64,000 nucleotides of DNA from Nemophila menziesii (GCA_029959085.1 JARWIR010000005.1:3908501-3972500), one strand, 5' to 3'; shown: positions 9,673 through 26,229, counted from the first letter of the stretch. The notes: generated by a model from the sequence alone, not told the origin. Translations and numbers: made by a program.

Positions 9673-12600
9673 ATGACTTCTTTCAGAAGGGCTTCAAAAG
9701 CCCTGAAATTAACATCTTCCATGTTCAAAATCCATACAAATTACGATAATGTTAGCATAACTAGAGCATTATCTCGCTTGGGTTATAATCAAAACGCTTC
9801 CTTTTGCTCTCATTCTCGTAAAGATAGCAGTGTTACCTTCGATTTAAGCGAATTTCCATCTGATAAAATTAGAAATTTCTCAATTATAGCTCATGTTGAT
9901 CATGGAAAGTCAACTCTTGCTGACCGACTATTGGAGCTCACTGGAACTATTAAGAAAGGTCATGGTCAACCTCAGTACCTTGATAAATTGCAGGTTATTT
10001 TCTCTCACAATTTTTGTTTTTTTTGTTATTTTGTAATCTACTCTATGCTCTTGTATTGTTAGTAATTAGTATACGATTGAAATCTGAAGATGGTAAGCCT
10101 TAAATTGCTAAATTGCACCATCAGTCCCTAGTTTATTAAGAATAGTTAAATATATGCCCCTGTATCATCTATAAGTGAAGATAATAATTTATTGGGGGTA
10201 GAAGAGCAATTTTATATAGTAAAAAAGATAAAGAGAGTCATTTGAAATGAAAAGCAAATTTACCATAAAAAATTAACGGACCAATTACTGAGGATTAATT
10301 ATGAAACTTTTAGAGTTATTTTGCATTTTAAATCCTCGTGGTAGTTTCAATAAGGCACTCTACCTCCATGTAATTACTTTTCGAGGCAATTGCACTATAA
10401 GTCCCTATATTATGCAAAAATTGCATTACTGGTCCCTATACTATGCAAAAATTGCACTACATGTCCCTATATTATGAAAAAAATGTACTATAAATCCCTA
10501 TTGTATATACATCCCTTTATTTATTTTAAGTCTTTATAGTATTCCATATAACCTATTTATCAAAGAAAAAACAAAATATTAACACAAATAAAAAAATCAA
10601 TAAGAAATTTTTAAAAGTTTGCGCAGGGGCAAGTGAAAATTCTAAATATTTCAGGGGTGACATAATGCAATAATACAACAATACAAATTTTCTTTTTTTT
10701 TTAACACGTTTGATATTTTTATAGACCTATATTATCCAAAAATTGCATTATTCGTCCCTACACTATACAAAAATTGCATTACATGTCCTTATATTATAAA
10801 AAAATCGTACTATAAATCCCTATAGTATACACAAAAATTGCAATATACGTCTATATAGCTCGACCCCAGACAATAGGGACTAATCTGCAAAAACGCGAAA
10901 AATCAGGGCCTTAATCCTCGTGGTAGTTTCAATGGTGCACCCTACCTCTATGTAATTTTTTTCAAGGCAATTACACTATAGGTCCCTATATTATGCAAAA
11001 ATTGCATTACTGGTCCTTATACTATACAAAAATTGCATTACATGTCCCTATACAAAAATTACAATATACGTCCCCTGAGCTTGCTCTATATAGATAGGGA
11101 CTAATATCGACGCAATTGCACTATAGGCCCGTATATTATGCAAAAATTGCATAACTGGTCCCTATACTATATGAAAATTGCATTACAAGTCCATATATTA
11201 TAAAAAATTGTACTATAAGTCCCTATAGTATACAAAAATTGCAATGTACATCCCCTCATCTCGCTCTATATAGATAGGGACTAATATCGAGGCAATTGCA
11301 CTATAGATCCCTATATTATGCAAAAATTGCGCTACTGGTCCCTATACTATACAAAAATTTCATTACATGTCCTTATATTATGAGAAAATGTACTATAAAT
11401 CCCTAGTATACAAAAATTGCAATATAGGCCGCAGACAATAGGGACTAATCTGCAAAAACGAGAGAAACCAGGGACTAATATCGAAATTTTTTCAATTAAA
11501 ATCAGGTGGAAAGAGAAAGAGGAATAACAGTAAAAGCACAAACAGCAACTATGTTTTACAAACACAATTTTCACGGAACCGAAACTAATTTTTTATTAAA
11601 TTTAATCGATACACCTGGCCATGTTGATTTTAATTACGAAGTGTCACGATCTTTAGCGGCTTGTCAAGGAGCTTTATTAGTAGTTGATGCAGCTCAAGGA
11701 GTTCAAGCTCAAACCGTCGCTAATTTTTATTTAGCTTTCGAATTAAATCTAAATATAATACCCGTAATTAATAAAATCGATCAACCTACAGCTGATCCGG
11801 ACCGAATAAAAGCCCAATTAAAATCAATGTTTGATCTTAACCCAGATGAAGTTTTATTAACATCAGCTAAAACTGGTCAAGGTTTAGAGAATGTTTTGCC
11901 AGCTGTAATTGAGAGAATAAGTTGTCCTAAAGGGGAAAGTGAAAAGAATTTACGTATGTTATTATTGGATAGTTATTATGATGAATATAAAGGGGTGATT
12001 TGTCATGTTGCAATAGTTGATGGGTGTGTACGTAAATATGATAAGATATGTTCAGTTGCAACTGGACAAAGTTATGAGATATTGGATTTAGGGATAATGA
12101 GACCTGAATTAAGATGTACAGGGGTACTTTATACCGGTCAAGTTGGTTATATGGTTAGTGGTATGAGATCTGTTAAAGAAGCCAGGATTGGTGATACTTT
12201 GTCTCATGTTAAATGTGTTGTTGAACCTCTTCCAGGTATTTTGTTAAATTGCGTTATTAGTCCCTATATTGTTAAATTGCATTAGTAGTCCCTGTATTGT
12301 ACAAAATCACCTCAACCAGGTACAAACAATTGCTGCATTATAAGCCCTTATATTGATAAATTGCATTATAAATTGGTATATTATACAAAATCACCTCTAC
12401 AAGGTACAAAAAATTGCATTATAAGTCCCTATATTGCTAAATTGCATAATAAGTCCCTATATTATAAAAAATCACTTCTACCAGGTACAAAATATTGCAT
12501 TATAATCCCTTATATTGTTAAATTGCATTATAAGTCACTATATTATACAAAATCACCTCTACCAGGTACAAAAAATTGTATTATAAGCTCTTATATTAAT

Positions 12601-15600
12601 AACTTGCATTATAAGCCCCTATATTGATAACTTGCATTATGAGTCCCTATATTATACAAAATCACCTCTACCAGGTACAAAAAATTGCATTATAAGCCCC
12701 TATATTGTTAAATTGCATAATAAGACCTTATATTGTTAAAATTGCATTATAAGCCCCTATATTAATAAATTGCATTCTAAGTCCCTATATTAGACAAACA
12801 AAGCCCAAAAAGGTAGTTTTGAAAGTTGGGGGGCCAAGTGGCAAGTTTTGAAAATTTGAGTAATCATAAAGCATAAAATTTTAATCCCTTATTTTGCAAT
12901 TTTATGAGAATTTTAGTCCTTTTAAGTTGAAGGATTAACATTTTAATCCCTTATATTTTGATTTTGTACCAATAGTCCTGTAACTTTCAATTTTGTGACA
13001 ACTTTTGCAATTTTTTTTCTTTGAATAAGCGTGATTATCTTTTGACAAAATATGGGGCAATAGCAAAAATAAGGGTAATGGATATACTATATTATTTAAC
13101 GTCTATAATGTAATAGATATACAGATAAGGACTTCAATCATACGTTTACAAGATAAGGGACTAAATTGTGAAAAAGTTGAAACAATAAAGGACTAAATAG
13201 AAAATAAAAGTACTGAATACTTGTTTATTTTTGATATTTAAAGGATTTAAACCAGCAAAACATATGGTTTTTTCGGGTGTATATCCAGTTGATGGATCGG
13301 ATTTCGAGGCACTTAATAATGCTATTGAAAGATTAACATGTAATGATGCAAGTGTATCAGTTGTTAAGGAAAGTAGTACAGCTCTTGGGTTAGGTTTCAG
13401 GTATGGATAAATTATAGGGACCTATATTGCAAATTAGATACTTGTACGTGTTGATAATGATTGTTATGGTTTTTATTAGGTGTGGTTTTTTGGGGTTACT
13501 TCATATGGATGTTTTTCATCAACGTCTTGAACAGGTATTATATCTTATTTTTCTTTTGGTCCCTCAAGTTCTTAGGATGTTCAATCTCGATCAATCCTGC
13601 TTTCGATACTACATTTGCGTGACTGAATAATCATAAGCTCAAAAAAAAAAAAAATATAGGGACCTTTAGCGCAATTCACGTATAAAAATTAATTTAGAAA
13701 TTTATAGTGCAATATTTGCTTCCTATAGTGAAATTTTTGCACAATAAAAGGATCATACTATAGGGGCCTGTAGTGAAATTAATATAAAAAAGATATAAAG
13801 ACTTCTAGTGCAGTTTTTTGCATAATATAGGGACCTATAGCGCAATTGACGTAAAAAATAGACTTATAGTGCAATTTTCACACAATATAGGAACCTAAAG
13901 GGCAATTTTTCCACAGTATAGGGACACCATAGACAAATTTTTCATAATATAGGGACATATAGTGCAACTAACCAAAAAGAAGTAATCTAGAGACTTGTAG
14001 TGCAATTTTCGTACAATATAGGGACACAGTGCAATTGTTTGCAAAATATAGGGACCTATAATGCAATTTGTGCATAGTATACAGATGTGCATAATATAGG
14101 GACCTACAGTGCAATTTGTGCAAAACTTATGGACCTAAAGTGCAATTTGTGCATAGTATAGGGACCTATAGTGCAATTTGTGCATAGTATAGGGACATAT
14201 AGTGCAATTTGTGCATAGTATAGGGACCTATAATTCACTCAGCTCAAAAAAGGAGCATGCCTCTGTCACAATATATCCCTATATTATGCACAAATTGCAC
14301 TATAAGTCCATATATTATGCCATCAACTCTAAATGAATAAATATAGTCTGATAATACAATTTGTGCATAATATAGGGACATATAGTGCAATTAAAAAACA
14401 ACTCACTTAACTTTTGATTTTATTAATTCTTTTTTAATAAACAGGAGCATGGAATTCACGTAATTTCAACTGTCCCTACTGTACCTTACATTTTCGAATA
14501 TTCAGACGGAAGGTATATTCTTTTAGAATCTTCTAGAACCTTCTAGAATCTTCCACTAACTTCTTTTCAAAACCTTCTTTAGAAAAGTAGAAGTCCAAAA
14601 TCCCGCTTTATTACCAGCAAATTCTAAGGCTTGTTTTGAACCTACTGTACTTGCTACAATTATTATTCCTAGTGAGTAAGCTCTCATATTCTCTACTCTT
14701 TTCAATTTACTTTTTAGTCCTTTATCTTTCACATATTTTGATTTTAGTCCCTTGTATATAGATATGTAGGATCTGTTATCACTCTTTGTTCCGAAAGACG
14801 TGGTGAACAAGTCGAATACTCGTTTATCGATAGGTATCAACTTAATTCTCAACTTATCTTGTATTTGCGTTTTAGTCCCTGAAATTTTTTAATCTTTTAT
14901 TTATAGTCAACGAGCTTTTTTAAAGTATCGATTACCTTTACGAGAAATTGTGGTTGATTTTTACAATGAATTAAAGAGTTTAACTTCAGGATACGCTACA
15001 TTTGATTACGAAGACTCGGAGTAAGTTTTATTACACTATAAGTCCTTGTATTATATAATAAACACAAATTGCGATATAAGTCCTTATTGTTTTAACAGAT
15101 ATCAAGCCTCGGATTTGGTGAAACTTGACATTTTATTAAATGGTCAACCAGTTGATGCAATGGCTACTATAGTTCATAGATTAAAGGCTCAAAGTATGGG
15201 CCGTAAACTTGTGGATAAGTTGAAGAAATTTATCGATAGGTCCTTGTTTTTTTAATTAAATATTAATTACTTGGAGAAGGGCTTAATTGTTATCTTTTTC
15301 TTGTATATGAACAGACAAATGTTTGAGATTATTATACAAGCTGCAATTGGATCGAAAGTAGTCGCAAGGGAAACGTAAGTAATCTATTTATAAGTTATAA
15401 CCACAAGGGGTAAAGCGTCGTTTTATCAAACTATAGGGGGTAAATTGCAAAAAAAAAAAAAAAAAAAAATTCCGTTAAGTCTTATTTTTTTTCTTGTTAT
15501 TATAGGATTTCGGCAATGAGAAAGAATGTATTAGCGAAATGTTATGGTGGTGACGTGTCAAGAAAGAGGAAATTATTGGATAAGCAAAAAGAAGGAAAAA

Positions 15601-15671
15601 AGAGAATGAAACGTGTTGGATCTGTGGATATACCACAAGAGGCTTTTGCTGAAATATTGAAAGTTTCATGA
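9673..15671 (+). CDS. GUF1: Translation factor GUF1/LepA (EF-4) GTPase, probably mitochondrial, 11 exons
   Basis: Exons: 9673-9993, 11506-12235, 13244-13400, 13480-13534, 14445-14512, 14583-14675, 14762-14833, 14907-15020, 15099-15239, 15315-15374, 15506-15671. All junctions are GT-AG and keep frame, giving 1977 nt and 658 residues, the usual GUF1 length. Residues 1-60 are basic and Ser/Thr-rich with few acids, like a mitochondrial presequence. GTPase motifs: AHVDHGKST at 73-81, RERGIT from about 110, DTPGHVD at 142-148, NKID at 196-199. Later come LepA signatures [42 protein letters not shown] and the C-terminal [21 protein letters not shown]-4/LepA acts on ribosomes to aid translation under stress; the organellar version is the GUF1 family. 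The intron 6 junction is placed at donor gtaagc (14676) because this restores PSEYVGSV. The donor of intron 9 (gtcctt) is weak. The gene appears intact. Confidence 0.95.
10380..11460 (+). repeat. Degenerate minisatellite filling GUF1 intron 1 (forward orientation)
   Basis: Dozens of imperfect units of about 28-32 bp built on gtccctatattatgcaaaaa followed by ttgcattac. Larger blocks recur (for example near 10980, 11110 and 11290, each beginning gcaattgcactata). Confidence 0.85.
12236..12800 (+). repeat. Same minisatellite family in GUF1 intron 2 (forward orientation)
   Basis: Units such as tccctatattgttaaattgc alternate with acaaaatcacctctaccagg, giving a composite period of about 90 bp. The array starts within a few bases of the exon 2 donor. 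Confidence 0.85.
13640..14400 (-). repeat. Same minisatellite family in GUF1 intron 4, inverted orientation
   Basis: Units read atagggacctatagtgcaat followed by ttgtgcatagt, the reverse complement of the intron 1 and 2 units. Near 14265-14320 the orientation briefly flips back to forward. Confidence 0.85.
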
Positions 15672-16082
15672 AGAGGGATATTTTTGTAACTTGTTTTTAG
15701 TTAAAAACATTTTTTTTTGTTTAAAAGATATTTTTGACGTCATAATATGAATACTAGAAGAAACATTCTAGTTCCAACATTCTCACATTTTTGGAGAAAT
15801 TGTATCCCCAATTTTTAAGCATTTTTCAATTTTTTTTTAATACATGAGAGAGCCACTTTAGACCCAGAGTCATTTTGACTCCAATGAGATTCGATTCCTT
15901 TAGTATACAATTGAATTTAGATGAAACATAACAACTAACTAAATTTGTTTTTTTTTATTACTTGGAAAAAAGTTAAATTAAAATCACATATAATCATCAT
16001 ATAATGTGACTCACAAATCACTACAACCTTATAATGTGGTGATTGGTAAGTAACATCTCATTGTTTAATCTTCAAGAGATAT
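15672..16082. other. Convergent intergenic spacer between GUF1 and the WRKY gene
   Basis: 411 bp of AT-rich DNA separate the two stop codons; both 3'UTRs must lie here. No further gene. Confidence 0.6.
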
Positions 16083-18843
<2,761 letters not shown>

Positions 18844-18914
18844 TTTAATTTTCTTCTTACGAATTACGTAGTAATTTTGGGAAGGGAAGTAATGAAATGT
18901 TGCACTTCATCGGG

Positions 18915-18925
18915 TATATATATAT
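18915..18925 (-). promoter_or_regulatory. TATA element of the WRKY gene
   Basis: An 11-bp alternating TA run lies 72 bp upstream of the WRKY ATG on its coding strand. Further up, a TTGAC core (minus strand, 19029-19033) could be a partial W-box, but it lacks the final pyrimidine. Confidence 0.45.
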
Positions 18926-19897
18926 CAGCATGTTGTTGAATTAATTGTTTAATATATTATCCAAAATGTTTATTATTAATTCAAATCTATGACCACATTT
19001 TTCGCCATTATCTGCTAAAACTTATAAACGTCAACTGCCCCCACAGCTCATGTATCAAGAATTATAGTAAAGTATAAAAGGTTATATAGCATATAGACCC
19101 TTGTATTTAAAGAAAATGAAAAAAATACATTCTTTGGCTAGAAAACTAGTAAATTAGATCCTAAGTGTTATTCCATTAGTTGCATATATGACAAAAAAAA
19201 AAAAATTGCACCTCGAGCATTTTCCAGTACAATTTAAGTTCCCGGATCATGAGCTCAATAAATACTTGATGTGGTGGTCCTTGCCAATTTACGTGCACTA
19301 CAACTAATCCTACAAAAAATATATACGCCCCCCCATACATACGTTCAAGTAAATAACAACTAGTTATTTATGTTTTTGAAAGAGTTTCGAATCATATAAC
19401 TCTAATTTCACACCCTTTAAATGTTAAAGAATAAAGTTCTAACCGGTTGACGACTTGATGTCTTTCGCTAATTGCATACATGACAATAGCTACTATGTTA
19501 ATTATTTTTGTTTTTTAATATTTTCAAAATTAATTTCAATGAAAAAAATAAATGAAAAGCTATGTTGCAAAATTAGTTGAAAAATACAAAGCCTCCAAAT
19601 CATGTAGAAATTTAGCAATTTTTTAAAACTCTCTAGTCTACATACCAAAAAAGAAAAAGAAAACTTCTTTAGTACTTTTTTCTATGCGAAAAATAATCTT
19701 GCCATGAATGACGAATCTTCAATAGAAAAACGATTATCAAAGAAATTAAATGGTATATTTTTATATTTTTTATTTTTTATTTTTTTATCATATCTTCTTG
19801 GAAGATAATGAGAATTTATTTTGTAATATTTTGAAGTAGATATTAGCATATCGGTAGTAGCTACTTTAAGTCTTCATGCATAGATGGATGTTATTCA
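18926..19897. other. WRKY upstream region and AT-rich intergenic DNA
   Basis: No coding sequence seen. It contains homopolymer A and C runs and AT-rich stretches. Confidence 0.4.
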
Positions 19898-20110
19898 AGG
19901 CCCGTTTAAAAGTGCTTATTTTAGTATAAAAAAACACTTTTAGAATAAAATAAAAAATTTAGAAAATTATTAAAAATAATTTTGAAATCGAAATCCAAAA
20001 TTATTTTAAGTGATTTTTTTAAGAAGCACTTATGTGGTGCTTCTTATAAAACTGATTTTCAAAGTTAAAAAAACTCTTAAAATACTAAAAGCACTTTTAA
20101 GTGATTTTAG
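19898..20110. mobile_element. Possible MITE remnant
   Basis: A left part starting ggcccgtttaaaagtgctta and a right part around 20078-20098 (tactaaaagcactttt) form an imperfect inverted repeat enclosing AT-rich, locally palindromic DNA. The ggcccgttt... start resembles a widespread plant hAT-MITE end, but the matching right end and a TSD are missing. Confidence 0.35.
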
Positions 20111-22789
20111 TATAGTGTATAATTTTTTCATTCATTTTAAATATAAATTGTTTACTTAAAAAAATGTAAAACTTATAGAATTAAATTTCCAAAGTAATTA
20201 ATGTTACTCTAGGCATAGTCTCACCATTACGATCTTTGTGAATTGTGATGAGCCATATCAATAAGTAAATTATATGGTTAAATATGGAACAAGGCATCAC
20301 GATAGAGTCATAGATTTTACCTAATATAAAATAACAATAACTAGCTAATCAAAATACAGAAAAAACTAGAGAGAAGAATTCAAATTCAACGGTTATGACA
20401 GATGTGGTTAAGACTTTTAGGGGAAGGGATCAAATCATAGGATGCAGTCATGAATATATTAGAAGATATCATTTTTATATTATGTTAGTTTAATTAATTA
20501 ATAGTGGTAAAGTTTGAAGCTTCGTACGAAGAAAATGTCACATGGGTACTGGTCTAAGAAGATGACTTCCTCATGGGGAATATCCAAATGGATTTAGTAG
20601 GACGAAGGGAAGACAATAGTTGGCTTCTCCGTTGACCCCTTTCTGTACCTTTTATCCTCCAATAAAAGAAGAAAATATTGCGTTTTTGGATGGACGGTTA
20701 ATGGCTATCCACGGTGAGACTTTAGTGTTTGTTGAAGAGATAAATTTTCAATGGGGTCATAGATTTAAGACACTGTTATTTGCATTTAATGAAATCTTAA
20801 TCCGGTAAGTCACTTTGTTTTACTTAGCAATTCAGATCTAGTTGTCTTTTAATAGGTCAGTTTCATTAAAATTTCAAGCTAATTCTGATTCATTCATATA
20901 CAATCTTTTAGAAAAAATAAGTTTTATTCACTCGTTCATTCAGCATTAAGTACTTATCATGTAAAAAAAAACGACACCTTAATCTAGTCGTGTATTTATA
21001 TCGAAAAAATTAAGAGTGCTCTTGTTTAGGTTAATTGTTTTCGACTAATTTACGTGACTAACTTGCAAACTATGTGACAAATAGACATAAAAATACTTGT
21101 ATCTCAAAATATCTTTTGAAAGTTTTGAACTTGTGATTGATAATAGTGAATAAAACATAGAGTTTTGATTCTAACCTAATCAAGAGAATTTTCGTATTTT
21201 TTCTCAAGTCACTTTCGACTTCAAATTTATTCAAATTTAAAAACCACTCTATAAAAGTAGTTTAGTTATATAGAATATTAAGATGTTTGCATTCAGTCGG
21301 ATTTTAAAGACCTGGTGTCCATGTCTAACTTATGTACCACTACTGTTTAACGATAGTTATATAGTGACTCCATCTACGTCTATCAGTATCCAATGTGATA
21401 TTACCCTACTTTTTTTTGGTCAAAATAGTATCACACTTTTATCCAACATATACACAGGTGTATCGACCCTTGTCTTGGATGTAATCCTTTTTTTACGACT
21501 TTACTTGTCTATCAATATTTAGTATAGTATTTTGTTACAATCCTTAATCCATCCTACAAACATGTTTATCATCACTTACTCAACAATAGTTTTTTCTCTT
21601 TGGTGTCTTTACTAGTCTATTTGTATTCAGTGTGGCCTTACCATACCTTAATCCACTTACATATATTATGCACACGTTGTCGATCTCTCAGTAAAAGAAC
21701 CAGTGTAATGCTTGATGTGTCCTAATGATATTGTGTAAAGGTATATTAATTTGGACACATTATATCTATTTACTGCACAACTCGATGATTTTACTAGATA
21801 TTTAGGTCAATGGATGAATTTGTTCTTGGATAAAGAACAAGCCTAAATTTGAGATAATGCATTTGAAATAGGAAAGTGGTACTTTTAGTAGTTGCCAAAA
21901 GAGGAATTAGAATTTGGATCCCAAACCAAGAAAGAGGAAGATTAAAAGCTAGAGGTTCGACCCCCTTGTGGGACCTAGTCAAACCTTTTCAAAGTCAAAT
22001 CTTAAAAAGATAAAAGAAAAAACAAGAAAGAGGAAAATAAGTGGATTGAAAGACAACTCTACTTATCTTAAAATTAGGAATTAAATATATAAATTTCATA
22101 CTTATCCTATTTTAATTAGTTTATATATATATATATAACGAGTCTTAAATTAATAAAATTGAGAGATAGAACGCACATTACAGAAAAGGAAGCCATTTTG
22201 TAAGACAAGAATAAGAGAAGAAAGAATAGGAATGACCTAATTTTGGATCCATTTGTGGTACCAAACAAAAATGTATTTACTATAACCTATCTACCATCAT
22301 AAATCATTAGTGAAAGTGTATTTACCAACCAAAAGACTTTTCCATTTCCATGCTAGAGGGTGACCCAATTTTTTCTGCAATAATCTGCAAGGAACTATAA
22401 TTTTTGAAAGGATATGTGTGAGGAAAGAGTCAAGGTTGTTTAGAATTTATCATGCATTCATAACAATCATAACCTTTCATGATATAAAAATCCCAAAACT
22501 CACCCTCCCTTCCCCCTCCACCTTTAGAGGTAAGAAAAGTGTCCTAATTTATCAAATGGATTATATACATATCTTTGTTGTCCTACCTAAAATTTGCCAC
22601 ATAATAGCTAATTATATACAAATTTGTCATCATTATTTAACAAATTGCGTATGAGTCTTTCACAATTTTATTCTCAAGTAACAAAGTGCAGAGATTTATA
22701 TTCTTTTAGAGGCCTTTGATTTTACAAAAATCCAAAACATTATCAAATAAGACTAGACTCAGTTAAGGAAAAAAACAACTGACAATTAA
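20111..22789. other. AT-rich intergenic DNA, no supported gene
   Basis: Short ORFs at 20620-20808, 21283-21522 and 22418-22654 show no recognisable family or codon pattern. The 20620-20808 frame begins at TTG. A short TA run sits near 22118-22136. Confidence 0.4.
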
Positions 22790-23215
22790 GCACTGAGTAT
22801 CTCTAACAACGACACTGAATATTGTCACACCATATATTGTAGTGTCACCACCAATGGTGACACCGGTCATGCTCAGTGTTTGACATTAAGTATCACCGAG
22901 GATCACTAAGCACCGTCGCATCGTCGTTCGTGGTGACATTGAGTACGATTTTAACATTGAACGTGATTTGATACCAATCATAATTTTATCAGTGCATGCT
23001 TATAGAAACATTAGCATGCCCAGGTTTTGACACTGGCCATTCACATGGTTCAACACTAAGCATAATTTTTTCACTCAACATGTTCAGTGTGGTTCGACGC
23101 TGAGCATAATTTTATCACTGTGTATTCTCAGGTTTCGTCAATGAGCATAACTCTATCATTGAGCATTCTTAGTATTTAACACTGAGCATATAATTTTGAA
23201 CATCGGGCATTTTGT
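22790..23215. repeat. Degenerate tandem repeat built on cactgagcataatttt
   Basis: Successive units of about 40-60 bp repeat variants of cactgagcataattttatc followed by actgagcat and ttcagt. The copies on the right (about 23030-23200) are more regular than those on the left. Function unknown. Confidence 0.6.
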
Positions 23216-23894
23216 CATCTATTACCCTAAGCAACAACAAAAATAAAAATAAACAAACTAATAAATCACATTATTACATTAAAAAAGAATTATTTTACAT
23301 AATGGGGGAAATTATATAGATTTGGTAATGGTTATGAACTTATATATTATTCTATATAAATCTATATAATAAAGTAGGATAAACTTAACTTCTCCTTTTA
23401 TCTCAAAGTTCCCCCAAGCCTCTCATAATTTCTCAAACCTCTCATAATCCCCTTTAATCTTTCATCTTTTCATTTATTATCATATTAACATCACAGTTTG
23501 AATATACATATACGCATGAAAATATATGCACCTCTTTTTTATAATAATAGTGTAAAAGTTGAATTAGTTATTTCGAATTATTTTCAGGTACGGGTCATAT
23601 TAGTATAACATAAAAAGACAAAACCAAGCCAATAAGCAAGAAACCGGGTAAACCTAGTAAAACATATACTTAAGTCATCGGTTATCTTCTAACTTAACAT
23701 TTCACTATCTTAGACAAAGTAAATCTATTCATTTTTCATTTCTCCAAGGTACTTAGCTTCATCTTCTTCAAACGTTCTCAAAATTTCAAGCTATTTCTTT
23801 AAAACTATGATCAATCTCCATGAATATGTCATATTCTTATAGTATGTTATTTTCATAACTTTTTCGATTCCTCTTTCGCTATATACCAGTATTC

Positions 23895-24345
23895 TAAAAA
23901 GCGCTAGGCATTAGGCAGGCAGTCGACCACCTTTGAGCGCCGGGAGCCTAGGCGTTTTCTTGCTAGGCGGTTTTAATTTTTATTTATGAATATCATATAT
24001 TATTAGTGTAGTTATTTTTAAATACGCATAATATATTAGAAAGAATAATAAAACACATTTGGAAAAAACTCACAAATTTATATATTGTATTTATATAAAT
24101 AATTTATACAATTTAGGTGAATGACAATCAATTATATTTAAATATTTTTTTGGTTTATATATTTTTTACAATAATTTTATATAATTTTGTATGTTTAAAA
24201 ATAGAATGGTTCAATTTTTGTATTAAAAAATAGATTTTTTTTATTCTTTTTAGCCTCCAACCTGCCTAGGACAGCCCGGAGGCTGCCTGAGCCGTTTTTG
24301 GAAGGTAGGCTATCTTCTAATGCTTAGGCGGCGCTTAGACCTTTT
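23895..24345. mobile_element. Probable non-autonomous DNA transposon with GC-rich ends
   Basis: Left end ctaaaaagcgctaggcatta and right end gcttaggcggcgcttagacc are loosely inverted, and both carry gcctagg/aggcgg-type subterminal repeats. They enclose ~300 bp of very AT-rich DNA. This resembles a common plant family with 'gcgctaggcg' ends. No TSD could be fixed. Confidence 0.45.
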
Positions 24346-24672
24346 ATTACAAAGTTATATAATATGTATAAAAGTAGCCAAGAGAATACGCAGAAGTTAA
24401 ATAGTGATACAACAACCACCCCCATCCCCCACAATGTACTTACAACCACATAAAAAAAGTTTTGATATACAATGATGGTGTTGTAATTCAAATTTCTCGA
24501 AACAATTGTCCATAACATTTTTTTTAAGTCTTAAAACAAATGATTTAGGATTTCATAATGTACAATTATAGATAATGCAAACTACACAATGTTAAAATGT
24601 TACTATTATTATTTATTTCATACATGTGAGGCTTAAAAGCCGTTTGGAACAAAATTACTAGATGAATAAATC

Positions 24673-25176
24673 TTATTGAGAGTCTAATACAACTCTAGCA
24701 GTCGCACAACCACTCATATCCCTCCTAATGTTATTCCAAAGATATTCCAGATGATCAAGAAAATCCACAGGCCGTGTTTGCATTTTTGCTCCTTCCTTAG
24801 CTAACTTATCAGCATATGAGTTTGCTTCACGAAAATTTGGGTGATCGCGTAATATATCCCAACATTCACGTGCGATTTGTCCACATCGACTACTTGAGCT
24901 CCCACCGTCCTTCACTAGCGCATGGAGCTCCTTCGAGTCCGTCTCAGTATATAAATCCATATATCCCTTATTAAATGCCCATCTAAGGCCAAAATGGAGT
25001 GCAGGTACTTTCGATACAAACGGGAAGTCTACTAAACACGACCCTACATATCTAGCAATGCACATTCCATTTTTATTTCTCAATAATCCGCCAATTCCCG
25101 CCACTCTCTTAGTTGCGTCAAAACTACCGTCTATATTTAATTTATTTCTATCTGTAGACTTAGTCGACTTGATCAT
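24673..25176 (-). pseudogene. RNase H-like (RVT_3) domain protein, retroelement-derived, catalytic Glu lost
   Basis: A 167-residue ORF from a true ATG. It follows the plant LINE-derived RNase H pattern: LNIDGSF (first Asp, about residue 16), GIGGLLRN, LYTETDSKEL (Asp kept), then REANSYADKLAKEG (final Asp kept). The helix that normally has the catalytic Glu (AEALAL...) reads SKVPALHFGL, with Lys in the Glu position. The ORF is uninterrupted, but the catalytic set is incomplete and the domain is detached from any reverse transcriptase. It is most likely a relic of a LINE 3' end, and a co-opted RNase H-fold protein is the alternative. Three more relics of this kind lie downstream on the same strand. 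Confidence 0.7.
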
Positions 25177-26229
25177 TATATTCTTATTATTATGTAAAAT
25201 GTTATTATTTGACTCAAAGTAAATTTTGATTTTAAAATCTCATTATCACTGTCCATTATTATTATTGTAATATACAATTAATCACTAAAATAACATACTT
25301 AGTTCTGATAAAAAATAAACCCTAGTTGTACTGCAAGAAGTACTTATTGAATTTAGCAAGCAGCCAAACAACTACTTTATGAATGCACGATTCGCAAATA
25401 GCTATTTAAATGTGCTTAATCTTTCTTGGGATCTGTGATAATTGTTTCTTACACCTAGTTAGAAACTTTAGTCAACGACTTTCATATTTTTTAGTGTTTT
25501 CCAATTTTCTTATTAATATACGACTTGGCAGTTGGGCAATTTATTTGCTTTAATTTAGTTCCGTTGGTCACGCAAGAGCAGCCCAAAAAAATTAAATGAT
25601 GCAGAAGAGACAGCAAGAGTGAGTAATTATTTTTGATTAATTTATTAGAATTCTGTGTCATATATTTGAAAAATGATGTTCAACGGTGCATATTTGAATC
25701 AATTTTACAATTTTGTTATCGAGTGTCTTGATGTGAATGGTGAATTGTCTCCATGTGAATAATATTTTTAAGATCGATAGTTCTATACTGGAGTAGTTGA
25801 AATATTTATATAGTAATGGGGATTAAAACTTATTCGAATTAAATAACTTTTAGATATATATACAATTTTTTTTTTATCATACCAAAAATTCTTAAGTTAC
25901 TAAACGAAGGTTTAGGTTACCGCAACTGACAAGTCATTTGTTATTGGAACACATTAGATTAAGGATAAACTAACCGAGTAATGACATATACCACGTAAAT
26001 TTATACCATCCAATACATCATTCACGACGTGGCGTGATTTGAGTGGAAATAAATTGTTAATTAAATTGGATAGTATATACATGACATTTTTAAGGAATCA
26101 CAACTTTCTTTTTTTCCTTAATTGATTGTCTAATATTTTTATTTTTTGACATTTGAAGGTGCCTAAGCACCAAAGAAAAGAAATAAAAGCAAACAAAACA
26201 AGGGCCCGGTAATGCTAGCCAATACCCGT
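25177..26229. other. AT-rich intergenic DNA, no supported gene
   Basis: No ORF, repeat or structural signal could be supported here. Confidence 0.4.

Noticed and set aside
14556..14852. 98-residue minus ORF, and 15475-15669 minus
   Set aside because: They are antisense of GUF1 exons 6-7 and 11, which have strong sense-strand homology and splice sites.
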